DNA of 45,416 nt from Chitinophagales bacterium (GTDB lineage Bacteria > Bacteroidota > Bacteroidia > Chitinophagales > LD1): positions 1 to 45,416 of the forward strand of contig JAEUUZ010000058.1 in assembly GCA_016786765.1 (NCBI GenBank). The letters run 5' to 3'. Below the pieces are notes generated by a model. It ran no database searches, had not been told where the DNA came from, and saw nothing but the letters and a program-made list of their open reading frames with translations. Within the stretch, counting starts at the first letter, position 1. Every line of letters starts with the position of its first letter. Positions 17,801 to 28,077 of this stretch are shown here, one piece after another. A program made the translations under genes and the position numbers.

Positions 17801-19054
17801 ATGTTATATTATTTGTTTAATTACTTGTATGAGCATTACCACCTTTCGGGTGCAAGGTTGTTCACGTACATTTCGTTCCGAGTAGCATTGGCGATGATTT
17901 TGTCGTTGGTGGTATCGATGATTTACGGAAAGAAGGTAATTGATTTTCTGCAACGTAAGCAAATCGGGGAAACCATTCGTGAGTTAGGTTTGCAAGGCGA
18001 AAATCAAAAGAAAGGAACACCTACTATGGGTGGTTTGATTATTCATGCTGCTATTTTGATTCCTACTTTGTTGTTTGCTCGATTAGATAACGTGTATGTT
18101 GTATTGCTTATAATCACTACGGTTTGGTTAGGTTTAATTGGCTTTACGGATGATTATATAAAAGTGTTTAAGAAAGACAAGAAAGGTCTTGCAGGAACAT
18201 TCAAAGTGATTGGACAAGTTGGGCTAGGAATTATTGTAGGGGCAACACTTTATTTTAATAAGTATGTAGTAACAAAAGAAGAAGTGCCTGCTGCAACTGT
18301 TGCTAATTATGCCGCTGCGGATATTTCTAAAATATCAGACGATCGTGGTGGTGTGCATTACATGCATAAAGTAAAAGACCTTACAACTACCATTCCGTTT
18401 TTGAAAACGCATGAAATTGATTACACACTTATACTTACTTCTATTAACGAAGAGTGGTCGAAATACGCATGGTTGATTTTTATTCCGATTGTTGTATTCA
18501 TTATTACAGCAGTTAGTAATGGTGCGAATTTGACAGACGGAATTGATGGCTTGGCCACAGGCACTTCAGCGATTATTGGTGCTACACTGCTGGTGTTCGC
18601 CTACGTTTCGGGTAACATCATTTTTGCCGATTACTTGAATATCATGTACATCCCGAATGTGGGAGAGCTTTCCATTTTCATTGCAGCATTTATTGGTGCA
18701 TGCATCGGCTTTTTGTGGTGGAATGCATATCCGGCACAAGTATTCATGGGCGATACAGGCTCTTTGGCTTTGGGAGGAATCATTGCCACACTAGCCATTG
18801 CAGTTCGTAAAGAGTTATTGATTCCGGTGATGTGCGGCATTTTTTTAGTGGAGAATTTAAGTGTGATGATGCAGGTTTCTTACTTCAAATACACCAAACG
18901 AAAATTTGGCGAAGGAAGAAGGATATTCTTGATGAGTCCGTTACATCACCATTATCAAAAGTTAGGTATGCATGAAAGTAAGATTGTATCGCGCTTTTGG
19001 ATTGTTGGAATTATTCTGGCGGTGTTGAGCATTGTAACATTAAAGATTCGATAA
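17801..19054 (+). CDS. mraY: Phospho-MurNAc-pentapeptide transferase MraY
   Basis: The 417-residue polytopic membrane protein makes lipid I from UDP-MurNAc-pentapeptide and undecaprenyl phosphate. Diagnostic motifs are [26 protein letters not shown], the catalytic [13 protein letters not shown] and the HHHYQKLG loop near the end. It is longer than the E. coli enzyme (about 360). The extra roughly 55 residues form a hydrophilic loop at about 160-225 between membrane helices. I believe similar insertions occur in other Bacteroidota MraY. It sits 17 bp before murD. Confidence 0.96.
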   Translation: MLYYLFNYLYEHYHLSGARLFTYISFRVALAMILSLVVSMIYGKKVIDFLQRKQIGETIRELGLQGENQKKGTPTMGGLIIHAAILIPTLLFARLDNVYVVLLIITTVWLGLIGFTDDYIKVFKKDKKGLAGTFKVIGQVGLGIIVGATLYFNKYVVTKEEVPAATVANYAAADISKISDDRGGVHYMHKVKDLTTTIPFLKTHEIDYTLILTSINEEWSKYAWLIFIPIVVFIITAVSNGANLTDGIDGLATGTSAIIGATLLVFAYVSGNIIFADYLNIMYIPNVGELSIFIAAFIGACIGFLWWNAYPAQVFMGDTGSLALGGIIATLAIAVRKELLIPVMCGIFLVENLSVMMQVSYFKYTKRKFGEGRRIFLMSPLHHHYQKLGMHESKIVSRFWIVGIILAVLSIVTLKIR

Positions 19055-19071
19055 AAATAGTTGAAACGGAT

Positions 19072-20406
19072 ATGAAACGTTTAGTCATACTTGGCGCAGG
19101 TGAAAGTGGTTTCGGTACAGCAGTACTCGGAAAGAAAGAAGGCTATGCTGTTTTTGTTTCCGATAAGGGAAAGATTTCCGACAAATATCAAGCGCTTTTA
19201 AATGAGCATAATATCGAGTTTGAGAGTGAGCAACATACCGAAGAGAAAATCTTAAATGCCGACTTAGTAATGAAAAGTCCGGGTATTCCGGAGAAGGCTG
19301 AAATGGTGAAGAAGTTGCGTGAGAAAGGCGTAAAGATTGTTTCTGAAATCGAATTCGCCAGTTGGTATACGGATGCACAAATAATTGCCATCACCGGTGC
19401 TAACGGTAAGACAACGGTAACCAGTATGTGTTATCAGATGTTGAAAGATGCCGGTTTGAATGTAGGCTTAGGCGGCAATATCGGTCAGAGTTTTGCCTTT
19501 CAAGTAGCAACAGAAACGTTCTCTCATTATGTGTTAGAAATATCAAGTTTTCAGTTAGACGATATTGAAACCTTTCGTCCGAATGTAGCCGTGTTGACGA
19601 ACATCACGCCCGATCATTTGGATAGATATAATTACGAATTACAAAATTATGTGACTTCGAAATTCAATATCACCAAATATCAGCAAGAAGGCGATGTGTT
19701 TATCTATTGTAGTGATGACGAAATCACTATGGAGAATTTGAGTCGCTATCCAACGAAAGCCAAAATGATTCCTTTTAGTTATGATAAAGAAGTAGCCGAA
19801 GGAGCATATGTAAAAGAAAATGAAATCCAATTTAATATAAACAAAACCCAATTTAATATGTCCATCCAAGAATTAGGAGTAAAAGGTCGCCACAATGTGT
19901 ACAACTCAATGGCGGCAGGTATCGTAGGAAGTGTCTACGGTTTAAGAAAAGAAGAAATTCGCAAAAGTTTAGCCGATTTCAAAAGCCTTGAGCACCGATT
20001 AGAATCGGTAGCGAAAGTGCGTGGTATTGAATTTATTAACGACTCAAAAGCTACAAACGTAAACTCTACATGGTTTGCATTGGAGAGCATGAGCAAAGAA
20101 ATCATCTGGATTGCCGGTGGTGTTGATAAAGGTAACGATTACAAAGTACTTGAGCCGCTAGTGAAAGGAAAAGTAAAAGCGATGATTTGCTTGGGTGTAG
20201 ATAACACCAAGTTGCACTCAGCTTTTGGAAAGTTAGTGGATGTTGTTGTGAATGTACATTCAATGCGTGATGCCGTTCGAATGGCTTATCAATTAGGTAA
20301 ATCAGGCGATGCGGTATTGTTGTCTCCGGCTTGTGCTTCCTTCGATTTGTTCGAAAACTACGAAGACAGAGGTAAGAAATTTAAAGATTGCGTTTATCAA
20401 CTGTAA
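19072..20406 (+). CDS. murD: UDP-MurNAc-L-alanine : D-glutamate ligase MurD
   Basis: The protein has 444 residues from the ATG at 19072. The open frame extends to 18997, but that would overlap mraY and add a non-homologous leader. The N-terminal Rossmann domain (VILGAGESGFG) binds UDP-MurNAc-Ala. The ATP loop is ITGANGKTTV (107-116), with NITPDHLDRY and the C-terminal NDSKATN of MurD following. It adds D-Glu in the cytoplasm. The gap to ftsW is 38 bp. Confidence 0.96.
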   Translation: MKRLVILGAGESGFGTAVLGKKEGYAVFVSDKGKISDKYQALLNEHNIEFESEQHTEEKILNADLVMKSPGIPEKAEMVKKLREKGVKIVSEIEFASWYTDAQIIAITGANGKTTVTSMCYQMLKDAGLNVGLGGNIGQSFAFQVATETFSHYVLEISSFQLDDIETFRPNVAVLTNITPDHLDRYNYELQNYVTSKFNITKYQQEGDVFIYCSDDEITMENLSRYPTKAKMIPFSYDKEVAEGAYVKENEIQFNINKTQFNMSIQELGVKGRHNVYNSMAAGIVGSVYGLRKEEIRKSLADFKSLEHRLESVAKVRGIEFINDSKATNVNSTWFALESMSKEIIWIAGGVDKGNDYKVLEPLVKGKVKAMICLGVDNTKLHSAFGKLVDVVVNVHSMRDAVRMAYQLGKSGDAVLLSPACASFDLFENYEDRGKKFKDCVYQL

Positions 20407-20444
20407 CAGTATTGTATTGAGTCTGCATTTTTGATAGCAACAAA

Positions 20445-21623
20445 ATGAAAGAAGAAATTCAAAATATAACAGAGCGTTTGCAAGGCGATAGAATCATTTG
20501 GATGGTGGTGATTATCCTCTTTGTATTCTCTATGTTAGCCGTATACAGTGCTTCAGGTTCCCTGGCGTTTAAGTATACGAATGGCGATACTTCGCACTAC
20601 TTGTGGAAACAAGTGATGAGTGCTATTGGCGGTATTTTGTTGATGTATTTTGCGCACTTAATCAATTACAAATATTACTCGCGAATTGCACAAGTGTTGT
20701 GGATTCTGAGTATTCCATTATTGTTCTATACTATGTTTTTCGGAGCTAAGATTAATGATGCCAGTCGGTGGATTAAATTGCCGTTAATTGGGTGGACGTT
20801 TCAGACATCAGATATGGCTAAGCTAGCATTGATCATGTTTTTGGCTCGATTGTTAACACAGAAGCAAGAACAAATTACAGATTTTAAAAAGTCGGTTTTG
20901 CCGATGTTGATTGTAGTAATTATTCCGGTGGTGATGATTGCTAAGGATAATCTCTCTACAGCGTTAATATTATTTTTCACTTCGGTGTTTATCATGTTTA
21001 TCGGAAGGGTATCGTTGAAGCATTTGATGTTGTTGTTTGCAGGAAGTGTTTGTGTTTTGGGTATATTCTTACTCTCGTTGTTCAAGCTGCCTGATTCTAT
21101 GTTGATTGGTCGTATGGCTACATGGAAAAGTCGCGTAGAAACACATTTCATTCATAAAGATGATCCGGATGATTCGTATCAATCATTACAAGCCAATATA
21201 GCCATTGCGAAAGGTGGGTTCTTGCCGAATGGTCCCGGGAATTCAACACAGAAAAACTTTTTACCTGAAGCTTATTCCGATTTCATTTATGCCATTATTA
21301 TAGAAGAGTACGGATTAATAGGCGGAGTGTTTGTTATTCTCCTTTACCTCGTTTTTCTCTATCGCTGCATACGCATTGTGGTCAGGGCGCCTAAAGCCTT
21401 TGGCGCATTCTTAGCTGTAGGATTGGGCGTTAGTTTGGTGTTGCAAGCCATGATTAATATGGCCGTAGCCGTGGGATTATTCCCTGTAACCGGAGTTACA
21501 TTGCCGTTGGTGAGTATGGGCGGAAGCTCGGTAGTGTTTACCAGTTTGGCCTTTGGGATTGTGTTGAGTGTAAGCAGAAATATAGAGTTACAAAAAGGAG
21601 AAGAAAATTTAGCTGTAGCATGA
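20445..21623 (+). CDS. ftsW: Lipid II polymerase FtsW (SEDS family)
   Basis: The 392-residue protein has about ten membrane helices. The SEDS landmarks are GDTSHYLWKQ near the start, ASRWIKLPLIGWTFQTSD, the region PDDSYQSLQANIAIAKGG, and FPVTGVTLPLVSMGGSSV near the end. As FtsW it polymerises glycan strands at the septum together with the FtsI encoded upstream. Its position between murD and murG supports FtsW over RodA. Its stop overlaps the murG start by 4 bp. Confidence 0.95.
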   Translation: MKEEIQNITERLQGDRIIWMVVIILFVFSMLAVYSASGSLAFKYTNGDTSHYLWKQVMSAIGGILLMYFAHLINYKYYSRIAQVLWILSIPLLFYTMFFGAKINDASRWIKLPLIGWTFQTSDMAKLALIMFLARLLTQKQEQITDFKKSVLPMLIVVIIPVVMIAKDNLSTALILFFTSVFIMFIGRVSLKHLMLLFAGSVCVLGIFLLSLFKLPDSMLIGRMATWKSRVETHFIHKDDPDDSYQSLQANIAIAKGGFLPNGPGNSTQKNFLPEAYSDFIYAIIIEEYGLIGGVFVILLYLVFLYRCIRIVVRAPKAFGAFLAVGLGVSLVLQAMINMAVAVGLFPVTGVTLPLVSMGGSSVVFTSLAFGIVLSVSRNIELQKGEENLAVA

Positions 21624-22720
21624 GCAAGCAACTAAAATATATAATCAGTGGTGGCGGATCGGGCGGACATATCTTTCCGGCTGTTGCTATTGCCAATGCA
21701 CTAAAACGTAGAGATCCGAATTGCTCCATTCTTTTCGTTGGAGCCACCGGAAAAATGGAGATGGAGAAAGTGCCACAAGCCGGTTATGAAATTATTGGTT
21801 TGAATATTGCCGGATTACAACGAGGCAGTATTGTAAAGAATTTGACATTGCCTTTCAAGTTGATGAGCTCACTGTTGAAGGCCTTCTCCATTGTTATCAA
21901 TTACAAGCCTGATGCCGTAATTGGTGTAGGTGGTTATGCTTCCGGACCATTGTTGTTTGCTGCCAGTGTGTTAGGAAAGCCAACTATTATTCAGGAGCAG
22001 AACGCTGTTCCCGGTTTAACGAATCGAATTTTATCGCGTTTTGCCGATGCAATTTGTACCGCTTACGATGAATTGAAAGAAATCTACAAAGGTAAAAATG
22101 TAGTGTTGACGGGTAATCCGGTGCGTTCTGAAATTACAACAGGAACAATAAGTCGAGCAGATGCTTGTCATTATTTCGGATTAGACCCGGACAAGAAAAT
22201 TGTGTTGTTGATTGGCGGAAGTCTTGGAGCCGGAACGTTGAATGAAGCGGTGAAGCAAAACAAAGAAGCAATAGAAGCTTCCGGTGTTCAGTTATTATGG
22301 CAATGTGGGAAGTTTTATTACGAGAAATATAAAGATGTGGCAGAGCATTCTTCACTCATTCAATGCAGAATGTTTATAGACAGAATGGACTACGCTTATG
22401 CTGTTGCGGATGTTGTGATTTCGAGAGGTGGAGCATTGTCGATTGCAGAGTTGCAGATTGTTGGTAAACCTTGTGTTTTGGTGCCTTCACCGAATGTAAC
22501 GGATGATCAACAAACCAAAAATGTGATGGCATTGCAAAATAAGCATGCTGCTATCTATGTGAACGATAAAGAAGTGAAAACACAATTATTTGATACCGTT
22601 TTTCATTTGTTGTCGAACGAAGAAAAGAAAGCAGAGTTAAGCAAGAACTTAAGTGCATTGGCCATTACCAATGCCGATGAGCGAATCGTAGACGAAATTT
22701 ATAAATGCATTAAACGTTGA
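21620..22720 (+). CDS. murG: UDP-GlcNAc : lipid I GlcNAc-transferase MurG
   Basis: The 366-residue GT28 enzyme has the N-terminal glycine loop SGGGSGGHIFPA (10-21), GVGGYASGPLL and EQNAVPGLTNR, which contact lipid I. The C-terminal UDP-GlcNAc site includes VVISRGGALSIAELQIVGKPCVLVP, split here by function only. It completes lipid II at the inner leaflet. The start is coupled to ftsW (ATGA). Confidence 0.97.
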   Translation: MSKQLKYIISGGGSGGHIFPAVAIANALKRRDPNCSILFVGATGKMEMEKVPQAGYEIIGLNIAGLQRGSIVKNLTLPFKLMSSLLKAFSIVINYKPDAVIGVGGYASGPLLFAASVLGKPTIIQEQNAVPGLTNRILSRFADAICTAYDELKEIYKGKNVVLTGNPVRSEITTGTISRADACHYFGLDPDKKIVLLIGGSLGAGTLNEAVKQNKEAIEASGVQLLWQCGKFYYEKYKDVAEHSSLIQCRMFIDRMDYAYAVADVVISRGGALSIAELQIVGKPCVLVPSPNVTDDQQTKNVMALQNKHAAIYVNDKEVKTQLFDTVFHLLSNEEKKAELSKNLSALAITNADERIVDEIYKCIKR

Positions 22721-22737
22721 ACAATAAAAGCGTTGTT

Positions 22738-24096
22738 ATGAAATTGAAGGACATAAAGCATGTTTATTTTTTGGGAATTGGAGGCATTGGTATGTCGGCA
22801 TTGGCACGCTATTTTAAGTCGTTAGGCGCAACCGTAAATGGCTACGATCGAACACCAACAGCCCTTACAGAAGCATTACAAAAAGAGGGGATAGGGGTAA
22901 CGTTCGAAGATGACTTGGCGGCATATCCCAAAGAAGTGGATTTAGTAGTTTATACACCGGCTATTCCAAAAGAGCATAAAGGTTTAAATTTATATAGCAA
23001 CGGACAGTTTCAATTGATGAAACGTTCAGAAGTACTGGGTTTGATAAGTGCCGATCGTTTTTCGATTTGTGTAGCAGGCTCACATGGTAAGACTACCGTT
23101 TCGTCTATGATCGCCCATATTTTGGCAAGTTCAGGTGCCGGATGTACAGCATTTTTGGGAGGTATTGCAACAAATTACAATTCAAACTTTATTCAGCAAG
23201 GCGATAAATATGTGGTGATTGAGGCCGATGAATTTGATCGTTCTTTTCATCGCCTTTCGCCTGATATGGCTGTGATTACTGCGGTGGATACCGACCATCT
23301 AGATATTTACGGAACAAAAGAAAATATTGATCAAGCCTTCATTGAATTTGTGAATAAGATTGATGAAGAAGGTTTCTTGGTGATGAAAGCCGGACAGAGC
23401 ATCAACGATTCACTTCCTGTTTTAGATAAAGCCTTTTATGCTTTAAATGATACAACTGCTGATGTGTATTGTTCTAAATATTGGGTAGTTGAAGGTGGCT
23501 ATATTTTCAATATCATGTATTTCGGGAAAGAGTATGTTGGTCTACGCCTTAATATTGGAGGCTTTCACAACATCGAAAATGCCATTGCCGCATTTACCAT
23601 TACGAAAGAGTTGAATATTTCTGTCGACCTAATAAAAGCGGGTATTGCCTCATTTAAAGGTATCAAACGCAGATTTGAAAAGGTATTCAGTAACGATCAA
23701 TTCGTTTTCATTGACGATTACGCGCATCACCCCGAGGAAATTCGTGTGTTGCTTGAATCGGTGAAAGAAATGTTTCCCGACAAAAAAATAACGGCAGTAT
23801 TTCAACCGCACTTATTTTCTCGCACAAAGGATTTAGCAGAAGGCTTTGCGAAATCGTTAAGCACTGCGAACGAAGTAATGTTGCTCGATATATATCCTGC
23901 TCGCGAATTGCCGATGGAAGGAGTAACCAGCAAATTGATTTTGGATAAAGTAACGGCAAAGAAAAAAGCCATTGTCTCTAAAGAAGTTGTGTTAGACCAT
24001 GTTCGATCAATGGAGCAAGGTGTAGTACTGACAATAGGTGCAGGCGATATTGATAAACTAATTGAACCCATTAAAGAAATGTTAGCATCCAAATAG
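22738..24096 (+). CDS. murC: UDP-N-acetylmuramate : L-alanine ligase MurC
   Basis: The protein has 452 residues from the ATG at 22738. A TTG at 22717 would overlap the murG stop (TTGA) and add seven residues; the ATG is preferred because MKLKDIKHVYFLGIGGIGMS is the normal MurC beginning. The ATP loop is AGSHGKTTV (113-121), with VIEADEFDRSFH and the C-terminal DDYAHHPEEI typical of MurC. It adds the first L-alanine. The ftsQ start overlaps its stop by one base. Confidence 0.96.
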   Translation: MKLKDIKHVYFLGIGGIGMSALARYFKSLGATVNGYDRTPTALTEALQKEGIGVTFEDDLAAYPKEVDLVVYTPAIPKEHKGLNLYSNGQFQLMKRSEVLGLISADRFSICVAGSHGKTTVSSMIAHILASSGAGCTAFLGGIATNYNSNFIQQGDKYVVIEADEFDRSFHRLSPDMAVITAVDTDHLDIYGTKENIDQAFIEFVNKIDEEGFLVMKAGQSINDSLPVLDKAFYALNDTTADVYCSKYWVVEGGYIFNIMYFGKEYVGLRLNIGGFHNIENAIAAFTITKELNISVDLIKAGIASFKGIKRRFEKVFSNDQFVFIDDYAHHPEEIRVLLESVKEMFPDKKITAVFQPHLFSRTKDLAEGFAKSLSTANEVMLLDIYPARELPMEGVTSKLILDKVTAKKKAIVSKEVVLDHVRSMEQGVVLTIGAGDIDKLIEPIKEMLASK

Positions 24097-24884
24097 TGAA
24101 ACGATTTCTATTCATATTAAAACGAGTTGTTCAATTGCTGCTGATTCTAGCGGTAATCGTGGGATTTGTGTTCACTGTAGGTGCTGCAGTGAATAAGAAC
24201 AAAACGTTTGTATGTTCTGCTATACACGTAAATGTGGAGTATCCTCCGTTTATGCAATTGGTGAGCGAGAAAGATATCGAAGACAAAATTACGTATCTCT
24301 CCGGGCGTTCGATTGTTGGGAAACCCTTGTCAGATATAGACTTCAACACTTTGGAGAAAGAGTTAGAGCGTATTCCTTATGTGAAGAATGCGGAGATATA
24401 TACTACACAAAACCATAATGTGTATGTAGATATTGTGCAACGGAAGCCGATTTTGCGTGTAATCAACAACGATGGTGTTAGTTATTATTTGAGCGAGGAG
24501 CAAACTAAAATGCCGCTACCGAATACCTTTACAACAAATGTGCCCTTGGCAATCGGATATGTTGAAACACATGAAGATTTAGACGGGGACAGCATCGTTC
24601 TGAAACAGTTGTTTGATTTGGTCAATTATGTAGAAAAAGACACCATGCTTGCTGCACTTATCGATCAGGTTTATGTAACCGAAAATGGAAGTTTTGAATT
24701 GATTCCGAAGTTTAATTACCACACTATTTTTTTTGGAAAGGTAGATGATAAGATGGATGAGCGCTTTCGAAACTTGAAAACATTTTATAAGCATGTCTTA
24801 ATGCACAAGGGTTGGACAGATTATAAAACCATTAACATACAACTGCCGAATCAGATCATCGGTGTAAAAAGAGATACAGTATAA
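24096..24884 (+). CDS. ftsQ: Cell division protein FtsQ
   Basis: The 262-residue bitopic protein has a basic N-terminus, one membrane helix at about 10-32 and then a POTRA-like region (about 40-115, including YPPFMQLVSEKDIEDKI and ERIPYVKNAEIYT). A beta domain follows. FtsQ links early and late divisome proteins in the periplasm. The start is GTG at 24096 (TAGTG overlap with murC). No ATG lies near, and the helix begins immediately after it. The family is divergent, so the name rests on topology plus position before ftsA. Confidence 0.9.
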   Translation: MKRFLFILKRVVQLLLILAVIVGFVFTVGAAVNKNKTFVCSAIHVNVEYPPFMQLVSEKDIEDKITYLSGRSIVGKPLSDIDFNTLEKELERIPYVKNAEIYTTQNHNVYVDIVQRKPILRVINNDGVSYYLSEEQTKMPLPNTFTTNVPLAIGYVETHEDLDGDSIVLKQLFDLVNYVEKDTMLAALIDQVYVTENGSFELIPKFNYHTIFFGKVDDKMDERFRNLKTFYKHVLMHKGWTDYKTINIQLPNQIIGVKRDTV

Positions 24885-24901
24885 TATTAAAATAAAGGAC
24901 T

Positions 24902-26347
24902 ATGGCATCAGTTAAAAAATATCCGGTAGTAGTAGGTTTGGATATTGGAACCACAAAGATAGCGGCTATTGTAGGTCAAATGGATCAACACGGCAAAATC
25001 AATATTTTGGGGATCGGTAAAGCCGATTCACATGGTGTTGCGCGTGGAGAAGTGGTAAATATTGAGATGACGGTTTCTGCCATTCGCACTGCGGTGGAAG
25101 AAGCAGAACGTCAGTCGGGCGTACAGATTACACAAGTGTTTGTTGGCATTGCAGGTGAGCATATCTCTAGTATGCAAAACAGTGGTATTCATACTTTAGG
25201 TGCTCCGGATACGGAAGTAGAAGAGCATCACGTGAAAGCTATGGTGAACGACATGTATAAAATTGCCGTGAATCCGGGTGAGCGTATCATCCACGTTTTA
25301 CCGCAAGAGTTTATGATAGATCATCAACCGGTAGCGAAAACGCCTGTGGGTATGTGTGGAAGTCGCTTGTCTGCTAATTTCCACATCATCACCGGAAAGG
25401 TTGCTGCAGCACAGAATATCAAAAAATGTGTGGAGCGTTCTGGTTTAGAAATGTTGGGATTGATCCTAGAACCATTGGCATCTTCTGCATCTGTATTGAG
25501 CGAAGAAGAAATGGAAGCGGGTGTTGCTTTAGTGGATATAGGTGGTGGAACTACTGATATTGCTATCTTTCAGGACAATGTGATTCGTCATACTGCCGTT
25601 ATTCCTTTGGCCGGAAATATCTTAACCGAAGATATTAAAGCAGGTTGCATGGTGTTGAAGAAACAAGCCGAAAAATTGAAAGTGCGCTTCGGACATGCAT
25701 TGTCAGAAGGTTTGAGTGAAAACGAAATTATTTCTATCCCGGGTATTTCAGGAAGAGAGCGAAAAGAAATTTCGGTAAAGAACTTAGCGAATATCATCAA
25801 TGCACGTTTGGAAGAAATTTTCCAACATGTGTTTTTTGAAATCAAAGCTTCAGGCTACTCCAAAAAGTTAATTGCCGGCATGGTGATTACGGGTGGAGGT
25901 TCGCAATTAAAGTATTTGAAACAGTTTGTGGAATATCATACAGGTCTTTCTACACGTATTGGTTTTCCAACAGAATATCTAGTGCGCGAAACAAAAGACG
26001 AATTAAAGAATCCAATTTTCGCAACAGGTGTAGGCTTGATCATTAAAGGATATGACGAATTGAGAGAGCGCGGAGAACTTCGCTTTGTAGAAGAATTAGT
26101 TGAAGCGCCTCAAGTGGAAGTAAAAGAAGAAGTGATTGTTGCTCCGGTTCAACAAATGGAAGAAGTGGTTGAAGAGCACTTCGAAGAAGAAATCGAATCG
26201 CCTTATGTAGCGCCTGAAATGCCTAAAGCTACTGAGCATCCTGAAATGAATCATACCTCAAAACGCAAAACACATTGGTGGAGCGGATTGTTGAAATCAA
26301 CACAGAAATGGTTTGATGATGAATCTATTCACAACGATTTCGAATAA
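24902..26347 (+). CDS. ftsA: Cell division protein FtsA
   Basis: The 481-residue actin-fold ATPase tethers FtsZ to the membrane. Phosphate loop 1 is VGLDIGTTKIAAIVG (11-25) and phosphate 2 is ALVDIGGGTTDIAIF. The usual FtsA is about 420 residues. Here the core is followed by a Glu/Val-rich linker of about 60 residues and then a C-terminal amphipathic helix (HWWSGLLKSTQKWFDDE) that should insert in the membrane. AAAGGA lies only 2 bp before the ATG, too close to be a normal ribosome site. ftsZ follows 38 bp later. Confidence 0.97.
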   Translation: MASVKKYPVVVGLDIGTTKIAAIVGQMDQHGKINILGIGKADSHGVARGEVVNIEMTVSAIRTAVEEAERQSGVQITQVFVGIAGEHISSMQNSGIHTLGAPDTEVEEHHVKAMVNDMYKIAVNPGERIIHVLPQEFMIDHQPVAKTPVGMCGSRLSANFHIITGKVAAAQNIKKCVERSGLEMLGLILEPLASSASVLSEEEMEAGVALVDIGGGTTDIAIFQDNVIRHTAVIPLAGNILTEDIKAGCMVLKKQAEKLKVRFGHALSEGLSENEIISIPGISGRERKEISVKNLANIINARLEEIFQHVFFEIKASGYSKKLIAGMVITGGGSQLKYLKQFVEYHTGLSTRIGFPTEYLVRETKDELKNPIFATGVGLIIKGYDELRERGELRFVEELVEAPQVEVKEEVIVAPVQQMEEVVEEHFEEEIESPYVAPEMPKATEHPEMNHTSKRKTHWWSGLLKSTQKWFDDESIHNDFE

Positions 26348-26385
26348 TAACAAAACACATTTTTTAAAACATTAAAATCAGAAAT

Positions 26386-28020
26386 ATGACATCCCTTCAA
26401 TTTGACCTTCCGAAAGATCAGTCTTCTATCATCAAAGTATTTGGTGTTGGGGGAGGAGGTAGCAATGCCGTGAATCATATGTATCAACAAGGTATCATTG
26501 GTGTGAACTTTGTAATTTGTAACACCGATGCACAGGCTTTGGATATCAGTCCGATTCCAAATAAAATTCAACTCGGACCATTATTAACGCAAGGACTTGG
26601 TGCAGGCTCTAATCCTGAAATTGGGATGCAGGCTACTGAAGAATCGGTGGAAGAAATTCGCCAATTGTTGAGCAAAAACACCAAAATGGTTTTCGTTACA
26701 GCCGGTATGGGTGGAGGAACAGGAACCGGTGGAGCACCTGTAGTGGCTAAGATTGCTAAGGAAATGGGTATACTAACGGTAGGTATTGTTACAACACCTT
26801 TCTCTTTCGAAGGGAAGAGAAAGTTCAATCAAGCGATTGAGGGTATTGAGCGATTGAAAGCACATGTAGATACAATCTTGGTGATTTCAAACGATAAAAT
26901 TCGTGAGATGCATGGAAATGCTCGTCAGTCGGAGGCGTTTAACTATGCCAACAACATTCTAACCATGGCGGCAAAAAGTATTTCGGAGATTATTACTGTT
27001 CCGGGTTATATCAACGTTGACTTTGCAGATGTGCGTTATGTAATGTCGAATTCAGGTGCTGCGATTATGGGTGCTGCTTCTGCAGAAGGTGAAGGTCGTG
27101 CGTTGAAAGCCATTCAAGGTGCAATGAATTCTCCGTTGTTGAACGATAACGACATTCGTGGTGCAAAACGAATTTTGTTAAATATCTCTTCAGGAACTGA
27201 GCAAGTAACTATTGATGAGATTACTGAAATCAATCAGTACATCCAAGATGTGGCGAAAGATACCGATATCATTTTTGGTACATGCGATGATTTGACTTTA
27301 GAGAATAAATTGTCTGTAACATTGATTGCTACAGGTTTTGAAGGGACTGCTAAGCCAACATTCACACAAACTACCAATCGCATTGTACACGAGCTGCACG
27401 AGAAACCAAAAGTACAAGAAGTAGTTGAAGCAGTGAAAGCTCCGGTAGTTGAAGAAAAGGTAGAAGAGGTAAAGCAGGAATTGGAAGAAGAGATGATGGT
27501 GCACACTGCACCGGCTCAGCAGGATGTATTTAACGAAGAAATTGTAAATCTTTTTGAGGAAGAAGAAACAACACACAATTTATTTTCTTTCAATACTGAA
27601 ACAAGCGAAACGGTTTCATTTGAATTCGAAGTAAACCATGAGAACAGCGTGAATGAAGTTGAAGAAGAATTACAGGAAGAAGAAACGTTTACTGCCGTTC
27701 AGAAAAATGATGTAGAAGAAGATTACGTTGTTACGAATGTGAAGAAATACGAGTTGCCTGAAACGCCTATTTTTGCTGCAGAAAAAGAATTGACCGATCG
27801 CAAACGCATTTTGAATCAATACAATTTCAGAACTATGAATCGTCAGAGCATGAGCGAGTTGGAAAGTACTCCGGCTTATTTGCGCAAAGGCATTGAAATC
27901 AACAATAACTTGCCTTCAGAAGAGTCGCATGCATCACGTTTCACGATTTCTGAAGATGTGGTGAATCAACGTCCTGAAATCAAAAAGAATAATTCATTCT
28001 TACACGATAATGTTGACTAA
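26386..28020 (+). CDS. ftsZ: Cell division GTPase FtsZ with long acidic C-terminal linker
   Basis: The 544-residue tubulin homologue forms the Z ring. GTP-binding elements are VFGVGGGGSNAVNHM (18-32) and GGGTGTGG (109-116). The T7 synergy loop is NVDFADV (210-216), with Asp212 and Asp215 for hydrolysis. The globular core ends near 320. The remaining about 220 residues are a very acidic, low-complexity linker followed by STPAYLRKGIEI, which matches the PAYxRR-like motif I associate with Bacteroidota FtsZ tails. It is the last gene of the dcw cluster and is followed by a hairpin terminator. Confidence 0.98.
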   Translation: MTSLQFDLPKDQSSIIKVFGVGGGGSNAVNHMYQQGIIGVNFVICNTDAQALDISPIPNKIQLGPLLTQGLGAGSNPEIGMQATEESVEEIRQLLSKNTKMVFVTAGMGGGTGTGGAPVVAKIAKEMGILTVGIVTTPFSFEGKRKFNQAIEGIERLKAHVDTILVISNDKIREMHGNARQSEAFNYANNILTMAAKSISEIITVPGYINVDFADVRYVMSNSGAAIMGAASAEGEGRALKAIQGAMNSPLLNDNDIRGAKRILLNISSGTEQVTIDEITEINQYIQDVAKDTDIIFGTCDDLTLENKLSVTLIATGFEGTAKPTFTQTTNRIVHELHEKPKVQEVVEAVKAPVVEEKVEEVKQELEEEMMVHTAPAQQDVFNEEIVNLFEEEETTHNLFSFNTETSETVSFEFEVNHENSVNEVEEELQEEETFTAVQKNDVEEDYVVTNVKKYELPETPIFAAEKELTDRKRILNQYNFRTMNRQSMSELESTPAYLRKGIEINNNLPSEESHASRFTISEDVVNQRPEIKKNNSFLHDNVD

Positions 28021-28040
28021 TCTATAGTTGATAAAATTAA

Positions 28041-28075
28041 AAACGCTCTTCGTTTATTCGGAGAGCGTTTTTTTT
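28041..28075 (+). terminator. Intrinsic terminator after ftsZ
   Basis: AAACGCTCTTCG (28041-28052) pairs with CGGAGAGCGTTT (28059-28070), one G-U in a 12-bp stem, with loop TTTATT. A T run to 28075 follows. It ends the dcw operon. The A-rich left arm could also serve the convergent helicase gene, whose stop is at 28078. Confidence 0.9.
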
Positions 28076-28077
28076 GT

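Noticed and set aside
24891..24901. AAAGGA as a Shine-Dalgarno for ftsA
   Set aside because: Only 2 bases separate it from the ATG, too short for productive pairing, and the rest of the cluster uses no SD.
26386..28020. Frameshift or fusion making FtsZ too long
   Set aside because: The core, the T7 loop and the C-terminal PAYLRK motif are in one frame. A long acidic linker is normal for this phylum.
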